A stretch of DNA of 64,000 bases from Takifugu bimaculatus (taxonomy: Eukaryota; Chordata; Actinopteri; Tetraodontiformes; Tetraodontidae): positions 13,301,212 to 13,365,211 of the forward strand of contig CP034983.1 of NCBI GenBank assembly GCA_004026145.2, in the 5' to 3' direction. Shown one piece after another: positions 1 through 11,616 of this stretch; positions within the stretch are counted from its first letter, which is position 1, and each line of letters starts with the position of its first letter. Below the pieces are notes generated by a model. It saw only the letters and a program-made list of their open reading frames with translations. It was not told where the DNA came from and did no database searches. The translations under genes were made by a program, and so were the position numbers.

Positions 1-637
1 CATTTAATGTTGGAGAATTCTGAGCTGGATACAGTGATTATCTTACACACAGTGTCAGGTGTCAGACTGGTGCTTGTGAGCGTTGAGAAGCGTTTAAAAA
101 CGCATTGATGCGTAAACACGTGAAGAACAAACTTCTCGTGCTGCGAGCACCTGACGTGTGCTCGGACCATGGAGGGACTGGCGCTCCTAGTGTTAAGGGA
201 AAAAAAGAAGCCAGAAAAGTTCTAATGGCCCCCTTCTGTCCTAGATTTAGCATTAATTAGCTTTCACACATAATTCTGAGCTTAAATCTAATACTGGAGA
301 GTTGAATCCCCCCCCCTCCCCCTCAGAGACAGGGTTGTTAGCATTTAGGCTAAAGACTTCTCCACCCCTGGCTCATGCAGCAGATATGCAGAGTCTTTAT
401 TATTCTGAATAAGCCTCCGCCGTTGAAACACAGTGTGCTAAAATTAGATGGCGGTCTCCTTGGTAGCCTCTCTGCCTGCAGCCCTGCTTGTCAAATGTGT
501 GGCATCACTCTTTCTTCCCTCAAACTGTTCACTCCTTCACCGCTACGTGCCTGACGGTCCAGATATTTGAGCCTGGGTGTGATTATCTTCTTTTGCCTCA
601 GACATGGCTGAATCAGCTTTTATTTACTGTCTAACAG
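1..637 (+). other. esyt2: esyt2 intron (partial, upstream of first exon seen)
   Basis: This is non-coding sequence that ends in a splice acceptor (ctaacag) at 637. I see no exon, RNA gene or repeat in it apart from a short C-rich run near 309-322. It should be the intron before the C2B-region exon at 638, because the gene clearly continues off the left edge. Confidence 0.7.
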
Positions 638-3600
638 TCTGCAAAGAAGAGCAGCAGTGAGCCCAATCCTTTCGTGCAGCTGACCGTTGGACACAAGACT
701 CTGGACAGTAAGGTGAGTTAGCATGAGTGCAGTGGAAGTTTTTAAGCTGAATCAGTGAATCCGGACAGGTAAACACTGAAAAAAGGAGGTTCTATTACCC
801 AGAATTCCCCCAACCCTTTCCAGACTGTGCGTTAGCCAGCAACGGCTAGCTATAGCGCTCTAAATTCTAAACTAAACAACCAGCTCAGCAGAGAAGCAAA
901 AAAAAAAGAATTCCGTCCAATGATAACGCGCCGGTCTTTGATTTTAGGCTTTGATCTTTTGCTACGTATCCAAACGGGCGAAGTTCAAACACACTTGAGC
1001 GGCAGCAGAGCTAAAACTCGGACTTGGAGTCGGATTAAACTTCAGAAAAAACGCTTCTTTCTTAATTATATATTCATAGAAAGGTTTCTGGTGGCCGGTA
1101 GACGATGACAGCTGTAAAAGTAATTATGGCTCTCAATCAGAAACTAAAGGGGAAGGACGATAAATGACATGTTAAACGGAAGAAGATGCCGCACCACGAA
1201 TATCTGGAAATTCATTTTTTTAGGCAGAACTTAAAGCACCAGTGAGTCATTCAAGTTTTATATTCCCTGAAATCTTTTCTCCTCTCAAATCTGTTTATTG
1301 GAAATTTTAATTCATGTCCGTCAAGATCCGCTTCAAGAGCAAGGACCCGCTGTGGGAAGACTGTTTCTCCTTCCTGGTTCACAATCCCAGGAGGCAGGAG
1401 CTGGAGGTGGAGGTAATCTTTTAAAATTCGTCACCAGTTTCACCACAACGCTCAAAATTTGGGGGGGGGGATGCGGCCGACTTGACTGACGGCTCCGTTT
1501 GTCTGCCTGTTTCTGCAGGTAAAAGACGACAAGCACAAGTGCACCCTGGGAAATCTGACGGTGCCTCTCGGCATCCTGTTGGAAGAGGAGGACATGACAC
1601 TGACTCAGGGCTTTCCCCTGAAGAACTCCGGACCCAGCTCCATCATTAAGCTGAAGATGGCCCTGAGAGTGAGTAATGGACCATTATCCCTAAACGGGGC
1701 TTCCTGTTAGCGACCACAGGTGTTCGGAACCCGCTGAGTCTGCTTAGAGGAGTCAAAGCTGCAGCGTCGGCAACGAGCTAAAATTCAGAACGACCTTAAT
1801 GGTCGAGCAGGGTGAGATTTAGTGACACCTGGAGGTGGATGTGTAAATTGCCCCCCCCACCCCCACCCCCAAAAAATAGGATTCAAAAAGTCTGTGAAGT
1901 TTTTATCTCCTCCCAAAAGCAGCTAAAAATAATGGTAACCACCTCCGACGCATCCGTGATTTGCCATTTGCCTTCAAAATTGATTTTCAGAAATGAAATG
2001 AAAAAAAATCCATTTGAAACCCTGAAAACGAAAGGGGAGAAAGAGCAAGGCTGCAATTTCCTCCTGGAAATGTCAGCCCCCCCCCACTTTGGCAGTGGAA
2101 TTGAAGCGGATGGAATTTACCTTTCTGGAACACAAGGAAGTCAACCGGCTTCACGGGCGCTCCCCCCCCCTGACTCACGGTGGAGCTGAACCTCTGAAGC
2201 CCAATTTAAGGGGCTCTGCCGTGACATCACACCGATTCAATATTCTGATTTAGAATAACAATCTCTTCAGCCTCTGCCATTAACCTCCCCCCCCCACCCC
2301 CTGCGCAGCTGCCAGAAAACCTGCACTGACCTTTTAGAAACAGAACCCAACCTCCTCTATTGAATCATCGAGGGGGGGGACGGGTCAGTAGCGTTGAAGA
2401 CGTACTAATTAATTATGACAAATGAAGAAGTGGTTAATAAAAGAGGAAGTTCATGACCCCGGTTGCTAGCCTCGCTAGCATTAGCAAACAGAAAACTGCG
2501 TATTCGAGTGAGAAAGACGTCAAGAGAGACTCTTTTTGTCTTCTGCTGTTGCCGTAGATTCTCTCCCTGGAGAAGCAGGTGTCCTCCGACCAGCCGTCCT
2601 CCGTCCAGGTCAGAAAGTCCAGCTTGGCGCAGCCTCCCCCCACGGCCGCCGCCTCTCCCAGACGCTCGGTCTCAGACTCCCCTCTGCCCCCGCCCACGCC
2701 CCCGCCGCCTACAGACCTCTCCGGCCCCGACCCCCCCTCAAAAGGAGGGCGAGCCGTACTCGGCCAGCCCCCGCCGCAGCACCTCCAGCCTCAGCAGCTA
2801 CATGTCCAGCTCCCAGAAGCACCTGTCCCACAAGGAGTCCACGCCCAGCCTGGTCTCGGACATCTCTCTGCCCTTCGCCACGCTGGAGCTCCAGCAACGG
2901 CTGCGTCAGCTGCAGAAGTAAAAGCATGTTTTTATTACACTTTCAAAATAAAATATACTGTAATTACGTTGTCATAACCTCCAGTTCAGTTATTATATAT
3001 GTTCTCCTTAATGCACTTTCAGTGTCCTGCTTCTTGTATCTGCAGCTGCTACTGACAGGATGTTTCTGGAATATGTATCCGAATGAATGTTTAATCCCGT
3101 TCAGGTCGTCCGTCTGTATCCGCCTGATCCGGGTTTGTATAAATTCTGCCGCAGTCCTGGGAGTGACAGTCCCGCTCTGCTCTGTTGACAGTGGGTCGGC
3201 TCCCGGCCAGTTCCCCCTGGGAGAGGTCCAGCTGACGGTTCGACACAGCCCCCAGAGGAACAAGCTCATAGTGGTGGTGCACGCCTGCAGGTGAGATCAG
3301 GAATGCACCGTTCCACATTAAAGCAATTATTGCCCCATTTTAAGGCTGTCAGAGACGCTACGGTGGCTGCCGAGGACCAAACTGCGTCCACAGATGTGTC
3401 CAGTGGCACCGAGCTGAGAACAATTGATTGAATTGGATGTTTATTTTACTTAAATCACATTGAGCCGAGTTTGATTGTTCCAGGCCACCGTAGAAAGGGG
3501 CGGAGCAACTTTAAAAAGTTTGCACTTTATTGTCAATCCCATCATTAAGTTTGGCTTTAAAGCCACAGGAAAGTTTAAAAAAGGCGTTTTTGTCTTCAGA

Positions 3601-4201
3601 AACCTGATCGCCTTCACCAAAGACGGCTCAGATCCCTTCATACGACTCTATCTGCTGCCCGACAAGAGCCGCACGGGCAAGAGAAAGACCACCACGGTGA
3701 AGAGGACGCTGAACCCCATTTACGATCAGACGTGAGTCTGCATCTGTTGGTCCCCCCTCCCCCAGGTGCTAAAGGAGCGATTGTTCCGTAACAGAGCTTC
3801 TGATGCGCAGGTTTGAGTTCAGCGTCTCTGTGGTGGAGCTCCACCGGAGGATTCTGGACGTAGCGGTGAAAAACGGAGGGGGCCTCCTGTCCAAACACAA
3901 AGGGCTTCTGGGAAAGGTCCTGTCTGTACATTCTGTTTGAGCCTCAGAGCAGAACAGTCCAGAAACAAGTCCGTTGTACGTTGCAGGTGTTGGTGGATTT
4001 GAGCAGCGAGGACATATCGAAAGGATGGACTCAGTGGTAAACTTTGGATTTTAGCTCTTCTTCAGTTTTCAGTCTTCACCTGTTCTAGCGTTTCTCATGT
4101 TCTCCCACAGGTATGATCTAAGTGAGGATGGCTGTTCGTCTCAAGCTCTGAGGAGTCTTCAAGAGCCCCACTCACACAGTGAAAACGCCTCCTTGCTGTA
4201 A
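638..4201 (+). CDS. esyt2: Extended synaptotagmin-2, C-terminal half (nine exons, 5' partial)
   Basis: Exons read: 638-712, 1326-1412, 1519-1668, 2558-2917, 3192-3290, 3600-3731, 3811-3916, 3987-4036 and 4111-4201 (stop TAA). Together they give 382 residues if one base in the C7 run at 2731-2737 is discounted. Extended synaptotagmins are ER-anchored lipid-transfer tethers that bind plasma-membrane PI(4,5)P2 through C2 domains. The first three exons encode the second half of a middle C2 domain (NPFVQLTVGHK, LEVEVKDDKHKCTLGNL). The 2558 exon is a Ser/Pro-rich linker ending in SDISLP and RLRQLQ. Exons 3192-4201 encode the last C2 domain: RNKLIVVVHACRNLIAF, then DGSDPFIRLYLLPDK, the basic patch GKRKTTTVKRTLNP, and GWTQWYDL. 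The tail after WYDL is longer than in human ESYT2 as I remember it. Matches to human ESYT2 run through every exon. Teleosts have duplicate esyt2 genes; I cannot say which copy this is. Confidence 0.92.
2731..2737 (+). other. esyt2: C7 homopolymer with one-base frame break in esyt2
   Basis: The exon 2558-2917 reads in frame from LSLEKQVSSD through SVSDSPLPPP up to about 2730. After the C7 run, the conserved part (SASPRRSTSS, HKESTPSLVSDISLP) is in the next frame. Dropping one base restores a single frame that also matches the splice phases of both flanking exons. I found no intron with matching phase inside the exon. A homopolymer sequencing or assembly error is the likeliest cause; a real polymorphism or mutation is possible. 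Confidence 0.75.
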
Positions 4202-5003
4202 TATATTGATTTACTTTATATATTGCATTTTTAGACCCCCCCCCTCCCTCCCTGTTGTTTACAGCTTTGATTTCAGCATGCAGACTTTTTACAATCTTTA
4301 TGTCAACTCTGTAATTACTGTAACTGTTTTGGAACACACGACCTGCCTTGTCCCCGTTTTCAGTGTAAATAAGGACTTGTTAATATAGCCAGGCATAGAT
4401 GCAGCGTTTTCCATTGATTGTGATAAATTCCATTAAGCCACTTTATTTATTGCCACGTCATGCTTTAAACTAAAATGTGAGACAATTCTGTGAGAGGAAA
4501 CTCTCACCAAAGGGTACAACGACAATAATATGCATAAGTAGCCTTCCTTCCTTTGACATGTTTTGTAATTTCATTGATTGTCTTGCTTTGATTAATGCTT
4601 GGTTCTAAACATCACTTGGTACATATGCAAAGAATGAAGCAGTTTATCTATTTTATGAGGACCTTTAGTTTTGAGCAGTTATCTTAGATACTGTGGGCAT
4701 ATGGGGCATTTTTAGGGCTATGATCAAGTGCTGTAAAGTCTGAACTGTATAAAGGATACTTGAATAAGAGAGTGATTATGAAAGATGATGAAAGTGAATG
4801 ACAGGAGCAAAGATACGTTATTGGTATTTATGAGCAGAGCTGATGGATTTTAAGATGACACAGACTTGTCACGAGGCTTGTACATGTTTGTTATATATCC
4901 TGTGCCTTAAGAAGTACTGTCATTTTGGCCTTCCTAATGTCTTTATTTTGATCCAGTGCCTCATGGATTTTTGAAGAATAAAAGATCTCGCTTGTGAAAA
5001 TAT
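4202..5003 (+). other. esyt2: esyt2 3' UTR with poly(A) signal
   Basis: About 800 bp of AT-rich untranslated sequence follows the TAA. A canonical AATAAA lies at 4977-4982, so cleavage is expected about 15-25 bases later. No coding potential is visible here. Confidence 0.75.
4977..4982 (+). terminator. esyt2: AATAAA polyadenylation signal of esyt2
   Basis: A canonical hexamer followed by a GT-rich stretch (ttgctggtgtgaa, near 5002). It is the only clean AATAAA near the end of the transcript. Confidence 0.75.
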
Positions 5004-5219
5004 TGCTGGTGTGAATCCTCTTTTCAAGTGACAAAAATTAACCCCACTATAATTATTGAACGGCTAATGTTCCTCTCTTTTCCGTGCCCTTAAGACACTC
5101 ATTTAATGCGACTGTGCCTAATTTCCCCAGATAAATCGTTAAAATTGAAGTCACATATCTCTGGGCACATTAGTCACTGTTAAACGATCCTTTCTACAAG
5201 AAATAGAAAACAGTCCTCT

Positions 5220-5234
5220 GGCGCCATCTGATGA
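5220..5234 (-). promoter_or_regulatory. ncapg2: YY1/CTCF-like motif (two copies, 5220 and 5405)
   Basis: The minus strand reads CAGATGGCGCC, which fits the core AGRKGGCRSY of the CTCF consensus and resembles the YY1 core ATGGCG. The same motif recurs 185 bases later at 5405-5419 because of the duplication. The assignment to a factor is by consensus only. Confidence 0.4.
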
Positions 5235-5279
5235 CGTAGTACAATAACTACAGCCCCTCGTCGGCATAATTTGACGCAC

Positions 5280-5294
5280 GACGTCATGACGTAA
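5280..5294 (+). promoter_or_regulatory. ncapg2: CRE/ATF-like palindrome (two copies, 5281 and 5466)
   Basis: ACGTCATGACGT is a perfect 12-bp palindrome at 5281-5292. It extends into TGACGTAA, a CRE-like half-site pair of the kind bound by CREB/ATF factors. It is repeated at 5466-5477. A further gatgacgta lies at about 5231 and 5416 in each copy. The second copy lies about 340 bp upstream of the ncapg2 ATG. Binding is inferred from sequence. Confidence 0.5.
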
Positions 5295-5490
5295 CCATTA
5301 TCTGAATTTCCCCAGATAAATCGTTAAAATTGAAGTCACATATCTCTGGGCACATTAGTCACTGTTAAACGATCCTTTCTACAAGAAATAGAAAACAGTC
5401 CTCTGGCGCCATCTGATGACGTAGCACAATAACTACAGCCCCTCGTCGGCATAATTTGACGCACGACGTCATGACGTAACCATTATCCGA

Positions 5491-5814
5491 ATTTGCGCGG
5501 GTCATCTTGCGGGTTTAGATGGCTGTCATCTAGAGGTTGTCACTCTTTAAAACAACACATTTATCGGTACGGTTGTATTTTAAAGGTCCACAGCTCGTGC
5601 GGGAGTGATTAAACTTTTGAAGTGTAGCGGCACCAGTTTGTAGTGGATCGCCATTTCAATGCTAATGCTAAACTGGGTTCGCACGTTTGTTTTGATGCCG
5701 TTTCGTTTCACTGCAGAAGCTTTCGAAAAGTGCTGCATAATCGTGATCAGTCTGCTCCTCTTAGGGCTGTAAAACATCGTCCCATCGCAATTTATCGTCC
5801 GGGAAGCCGTAAAT
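5491..5814 (+). promoter_or_regulatory. ncapg2: ncapg2 proximal promoter and 5' leader
   Basis: 324 bp lie between the tandem duplication and the ncapg2 start codon. It holds no TATA box that I would trust and no competing gene. The transcription start must lie here or in the duplicated element, but the sequence does not fix it. Confidence 0.5.
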
Positions 5815-8800
5815 ATGTCAAAGAGAAAAGCACTTCTGGACGCAGCCTGTAAGGAAAATGTCGAGGATTTTCTCCGCTTTATCGGGCTTCATGTAAGTAG
5901 CTTTTTATTCATCTACAGCAAAAAACCATAAGTTTCCTTTTAGTTAACTCTCTAACACGTTTATCTTTGGAGAATCTTGTTAAATCCAGACTTTAAATGC
6001 TGCTTTCCAAAGCCAATAAAAATCCACAGATACAATCAGTTTTGTTGAATTAACAGACAAAAAAAACCCTCCCAGTCGACAGTAAAGTTGTTCTGTGCTG
6101 TGATGTTGAGCAGAAGGACAAGACGGAGCCCTTTGACGTGGAGGAGGTGGTGCAGGAGATGCCCAGGAACCAGAGACACACTCTGTGGGAGAATCTGGCG
6201 TCCCTCCTTCAGGACGTCCTGCAGGATTTACCCCCAGAGCAGTGGGACAGAGGTGGACCGGAGGGCATGGAAGTGCAATCAGCTATGGACCCTGTAGGTT
6301 TATCAAATGGTGTATGCATGTTTTACACTATTGCACATAAAAGATCACGCTTCTATTCACATTTCTATCAGAATCGTGCCGTGGCCGTAGTGGATGGAGT
6401 GACACTAGTGGCTGCAGTTTCATTAAAGGTCCTCCAAGATGGAGACGCGTACAGCGCTCTCCTCCAGGTTGCACTCAGGCTTCATGGTTGGTGTCTCTGC
6501 AGGTGGATTTGTGGCCTTTTCACAGGTGTTTGAGTGGTTTAATGTTTTTTTGTTGTTGTTTCTCAGATGTTTTCGTGTCCACGTTTGAGCGAGATGCACC
6601 TCTGCAGAACCACATTCACAATCTTTGCGAGGCCTGGTGGAAAAAGGACCTGAAAGAGAAAGAAAAATTTGGCCGCACGGCTTTCTTTGTGTCACTGAAG
6701 AAGATCCTCGCCTCCAAGAAACCGGTCAGTGTTTGATTCAAGCTGCCATCATTATAGTGGCATTTGCAGCATTAAGGTTGTTTATCCCTGGTCTATTTTT
6801 TTTTTGTCTCAGGTGACGGAGATCCAAAGAGTCTGGAGTCTCCATAATGTTCTTCTGACTCTGGATTACACAGCAGAAGACAACAATGAGATGATAGATT
6901 TGCTGCTTGAGTGCTTCCATCGGCCAATGTTCATAAAAAATGACAATGTGGGTTGTGATTCAGTCACCGCTTATTTCCCTTTTGCTCTGCTAAGCTGTTA
7001 GCGTGACCGTGTGTGTGTCATCGCAGGGAAAGCGCTTCCTGGTCTTTCTTTTCAGCTGGAACATCAACTTCATCTGGGTTCTTCATGGCACCATCAAAAA
7101 CCAGCTGGAGTTTTATAGCAAGTATGACCCCAGCTTCATCCTCATGGACACCCATCAGATTTCTTTGTGTGTTACTCAGCACCAAATGTCTCTTTTCAGG
7201 ACGATGACCGCTCATATTGCAGAGGTTTACTTCAGAGCGTGGAAGAAGGCTACAGGAGAGGTCCAGGAGCAGATCGAGAGTTCCTGCATTCAGGATTTTA
7301 TGCAGAATGCGATTCTTCTGCGTAGAACATCTCCTGTCCACGCTAAAGTCAGACAGGTAGACGTCCCGCCTTCTGTCTTCTCTATTTCTGTCTTTACCCT
7401 CTAAATGTCTTTCATTCTCTTGCAGGTTGTGAGTTATTTCCACTCCAAGAAGGACGTTTCCAAGGTGGACCAGATGCTCTGTCGTCTTTATAAGCCCATT
7501 CTCTGGAAGGCTTTAAGTGTGAGCGTGTCTCTTGTCTTTCACCACCTTTTTTCTTTCAGGTTTAACGTCTCCGTTTGGTGTCTGTAGGTTCCGAATTTTG
7601 AGGTGCGCGCCAACGCCGCGCTGGTTTTCACTGAAGCCTTCCCGGTGCACGACCCGGACCAGAACAGCAAGAGCACGGACGAGGCCATCCAGAATCAGCT
7701 GGACACTGTTATGGTGAGGACGCATTTTACTGTTCGGGTTTTTGAAATGAAAAAGGGGGAAAAAAAGTGTAAATAAATAGCTGAAAACTTTGCTCAGACA
7801 CTCCTCAACGACCCTCATCCTTGCGTGCGATCCACCGCCATCCTGGGCGTCTGTAAGATCCTGGCCAAGTGCTGGGAGCTCCTCCCTCCATCCATCATCA
7901 CCGACTTTCTGAAGAAGCTGGTGATGGAGATGGCGACCGACTGCAGCTCGCCTGATGTCCGCTGCTCGGTCTTCAAGGTAGACGATCTGGTCGCGCTCCG
8001 TCCAGCCCTGAGCAAATTTCACCGGTGGTGCAGCTCACGCCTTTGCTTTGCCTCTCAGTGTCTGTGTATCGTCCTGGACAACGTCTTCAGCCATCCATTA
8101 CTGGAAAAGTTTCTCCCCGCTCTCAAAAACAGCCTTCACGACAACTCGGAGAAGGTCCGCACAGCCTTCCTGGACATGCTCATCAAGATGAAAGCAGTGC
8201 GCGCCGCCAAGGTAACGTCCCCTCTTCCAACCCGTCTCTTTCAAAGCTCGCCGTAAGCGAGAGCTATCAAAGACGCCTTCCATGGTCTCTCCAGTTTTGG
8301 GATGTGTGCAACGTGGACCACCTGCTCGCCCGCTTGGCCATGGACTCCCAGTCCGTCTCCAAACGGATCGTTGACCTGCTCTTCAAGTCTTTCTTCCCCG
8401 TCAACGAGTCGGAGCGAGAGTGGTGCTGCCGCTGCGTCACGCTGATCCAGATGAACCCCATGGCTGCCAGGAAGTTCTACCAGTTCGCCCACAGACACAC
8501 CGCCCCCACCAACATCAGTGAGAACCTGCGGGAGGTCGCCCGGGAAACCGTTTCGGGCGTGCGTTGAGACTTTCCTCGTTCTGTCTCGTAGTAAAGCTGA
8601 TGTTGGCCATCCGCAATCTTCTGAAGAGCCTCGTGTTGGTGGACTGTGACCAGACCGAGGTCAGCGACAGCAACAAGGAGAACAGCACGGTAAGAGTTGG
8701 GAAACTCATTTATCGGATCAGTGCCGTAGAGCTTTGGCTCAGCTCTGAGTCTGCTGTCAGCAGGCTGAACCTGTGCTGGGCAAAGACACGGCTGTGGTCG

Positions 8801-11616
8801 CCAGGCTGCTGGAGGTCCTGGTCATCCTGTGGAGCAGCGTCCGGAAGGCTCTGAGACAGAACGAAGAGGCTGAGAAGTACGTGCTGGCCAAGTTTGGAAG
8901 TGTCCTGGCCAAGTACTTCCAGGCCCTGGAGGTATCGAGAGCATGTTTTTTTGGTTTGAACTGATCATTTTGTTCTTATTTGGGATCGTAACGTGCTTCC
9001 TTTGTTGTCCAGGATGAGCAGTGCGTCGTTCCTCTCATCCAGCTGGCCTCCTTCATGCCTCCAGCTGCAGTCCCGACCTTCAGGTGCCTCCTTGTTTCAT
9101 CCCGTTTTGTCTCCCTTGTCCCGTTTTATCCCCTCTTACACCTCCCCTCGACGTTTCCTCTCCCAGCTGCGGCGTCCTGTCCAAGCTGCGGAAGATGGAG
9201 CCCGGCGCCGCGGCGCCGCGTTACGGCCAGCTGCTGGAGTGCGTGTGTAGCTGGGGCCAGGCCGCAGACGTCGTGGAACTCATCACCGACTGGCTGGCTG
9301 AGGCTCTGCCCAAAGAGGGGGTCAGTGTGGCGGAGCGCCCGCCTGCACTCTAACGGCCGGGGTTGAAGCTGAACGCAGTCATGTTCTATCCAACAGCAGG
9401 AGAAAGGCGGCGCCAGGCGGAAGGTGCGTATCCAGGAGACGGTGGAGGCCAAACCGGAGCTGGCTCTGGCGTACCTGGAGTACCTGTTCAACCACACGGC
9501 GTCGCGGGAGGCGGTCCTGGCCCTCGGGGAGACAGCTCTGAAGCAGCTGCACGCCGTTCTGGGAAGCTGGAGGGTAGCTGGATTCTGCCTGTTGTCCCAT
9601 TGTGTCTTTGCGTCTCGGCGTCCTTTAAACATTTGTCTCCGCAGTCGCTGCTCTACACTCACCTGAGCGGCGCCGCAGAGGACCCCAGGCGTCCCGGCGT
9701 GGAGACGGCGCTCGGGGTGTTTGTGTACCACGGCCGCCTCGGCGCTCACCTGCAGCACAGCGTGAGTGTTCAGCGCACGTCCGGGACAGGACGGGCGGTC
9801 TCTTTAGTGAGGACACTGTGTGCTGGAGGACACGGTGACATCGGTGCGCTGTGCTGGAAAGGCTCATTCGCTGCAGCCGCATCAGAGAAGATTAATCTCA
9901 TTAAAAAGTCCTGGCGGGTTTCTGGGCGCTGGCGTCTGATTGTTTTGTCCCCGTGTCCCAGACCTCGCAGGGTCGAGAGTACCTGCTCTCCCTCGAACAG
10001 GACGCGGCGTGGATATCGGCGCGGGTGTTGCCCTTCCTGGCTAACGGAAGCGAGGAAGGCGACGGGAAAGACCCGGAGAAGAGTCAGCTGGCTGCTCGGG
10101 TGATTGAGGTGAGAAGGTGTGACCACGTTGGCTGATCTGGGTTCAGTGGACGGGACCGGGGGGTCTGCGTTGTCTTACCGTGGACTCCTGCTCTCCTCAG
10201 AGCTTCCTGTTGGTGTGCCAGGACGTGTTCCTCGTGGGTTTGGCCGACGAGATGCTGAGGAATCGGATCCTCCAGCTGTGCTCCGTCATTCTCCTCTCAG
10301 GTGAGCGATGGAGGGAGGAGCGGCGCCCCCTCCCTGCAGGTTCCGGAACACTGTAACCATTTTGACACGCGCGCCCCTGCAGACGCGGGGTACCTGTGCG
10401 TTCCTCCAACCCTGCGGATCCTGAAGGAGGTGGTCTCCAGCTACGTACCCGAGGAGGAGAACGGGGATCCAGAGAACCCAGAAGATCCGACCGCCGTCAT
10501 TCTGGGTGTGGTGGCGAACCTGTTCCAGAAGGTCATCGAGCTCCTGGCCCGTCACCTCAGAAGGCAGCCAGAGGAGGGAAAACAAGTATTTAATGGATTT
10601 CTTAACCGTCCACAGATCTGAGACCTTTGCCGATGCTGAATGTCTCGTTTGCATCGTTCCAGCTGTGTCACTCGGCCGTCCCCGGGCTGACGGACTTCCT
10701 CCAGGCTGTTCTGATATGGGACCGGCCCCCCCTCGTCGGGGTCTTCTCCACCGTTTTTGCCGTCATCTTAGTGGAGAGCAGGCACTCGCTTCAGAAGGTA
10801 GGACTGAGCTACTGGTGGGGTTCATCTCATCCAGACTGCGATCTGCAGCGCTGATGAAAGCTGCCGTCTTCTCGTCTTTGAAGATGACGCACCGCGAGGA
10901 GGCGACGGCGCCGGAGTCCATCGACGATATGCCCCCACTGTCCAGCACGCTGCTGTCTGTCATCCTCAAATCGCCGTCTGTTACCAAGTAAAACGCTTTT
11001 CTTTTGTTGGCCCCCTTGTGGAATGATAGAAAGTGCTAAAAATAAGAAACTAAATTGACCAAAAACCCAAAGAAGCCGGTCTTTTTTGAGTTTCTGAACG
11101 ATGGTGCTGCCCCCTGGTGGACAGGTTGGTTACTGCTGACGCTAACAGGGTGTCATGTGACACTTTTCTTATTTCAATGCGCAGCAGTCCTGATTTTTCT
11201 GTGTTCCCGCCTTCTTCCCAGGATGTTTCTGGCTGAATTCAGCTCATCTCTGGACTCTGAGGCCATCAGCGGCCTGAATGACCTGGCCGCCGTCTCGTGC
11301 ATCCTGGCGGTCATCAAACACGGTGAGGTTCCCACATTCCCGTTCGTTCCTTCTCCCTGGGAGACCCACGTGACTCTTCCTCTTCCCGCTCATTAGCAGG
11401 ACAGGCGAAAGCGCCCCTGAAGGGCGTGGCCACATCTGTCCTGCAGCAGCTTCACAAGCACGCGGTCACGTCTGCAGGCGGCGACGGCGAGAGGTGGGCG
11501 GAGCTGAGCGAATCGGCACGTTTGAGATCGGCCAACGTAAAACCTGTCTGTGTTTATCCCACAGGGTCGTTTATGACGCAGCTCTGAAGACCGTGAATGA
11601 AATCCTGGATCTGTAA
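5815..11616 (+). CDS. ncapg2: Condensin-II complex subunit G2 (complete, 26 coding exons)
   Basis: Exons: 5815-5892, 6114-6293, 6372-6486, 6567-6724, 6813-6947, 7027-7121, 7200-7356, 7426-7518, 7588-7713, 7798-7977, 8059-8211, 8295-8517, 8592-8689, 8761-8931, 9013-9083, 9167-9320, 9400-9573, 9645-9761, 9962-10108, 10201-10300, 10383-10585, 10663-10797, 10884-10987, 11222-11322, 11400-11493 and 11565-11616. All phases agree, and the product is 1137 residues (human protein 1143 as I remember it). NCAPG2 is the HEAT-repeat kleisin-binding subunit of condensin II, which is nuclear and compacts and stiffens mitotic chromosomes. Diagnostic stretches match human NCAPG2: WNINFIWVLHGTIKNQL, AEVYFRAWKKATG, LYKPILW, RSTAILGVCKI, SPDVRCSVFK, SLHDNSEKVRTAFLDM, FMPPAAVPTFSCGVL and KPELALAYLEYL. 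The start (MSKRKALL) is the first in-frame ATG and gives an N-terminus of family length. Introns are mostly 69-92 bp. Confidence 0.95.
7122..7199 (+). other. ncapg2: ncapg2 intron 6: 78 bp, in frame and stop-free
   Basis: The donor gtatga follows YSK and the acceptor is tcttttcag. The intron length is a multiple of three and its reading frame has no stop, so the open frame runs straight from 7027 to 7356. The family match (QLEFYSK then TMTAHIAE, against human QK-SLMVYIAE) shows it is normally removed. Retention would insert 26 residues between conserved helices without breaking the frame. Confidence 0.8.
8758..8763 (+). other. ncapg2: NAGNAG tandem acceptor, ncapg2 exon 14
   Basis: The acceptor reads cagcag, so splicing can start the exon at 8761 or 8764, adding or removing one glutamine. 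Similar tandem acceptors occur at 9394-9399 (cagcag, exon 17) and 11394-11399 (tagcag, exon 25; the exon is in phase 1 there). Confidence 0.55.

Larger units (their letters stand above)
5121..5490. repeat. 185-bp perfect-phase tandem duplication in the ncapg2 upstream region
   Basis: Copy 1 is 5121-5305 and copy 2 is 5306-5490. By eye they differ at only two bases: T/C at 5239/5424 (gacgtagTacaat versus gacgtagCacaat), and T/C near the end (tatcTga versus tatcCga). Each copy starts at atttccccagataaatcg. The near identity implies a recent duplication. It sits between the esyt2 poly(A) site and the ncapg2 start codon, so it probably doubles promoter elements of ncapg2. Confidence 0.95.

Noticed and set aside
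2609..2794. An intron inside esyt2 exon 2558-2917 to explain the frame change
   Set aside because: None of the AGs I checked as acceptors for donor gtcaga at 2609 gave the required phase, and the sequence on both sides looks coding. A one-base indel is simpler.
6138..6533. 131-residue open frame extending past ncapg2 exon 2
   Set aside because: Only 6114-6293 matches the family; the rest reads through an intron with a good donor (gtaggt) and acceptor.
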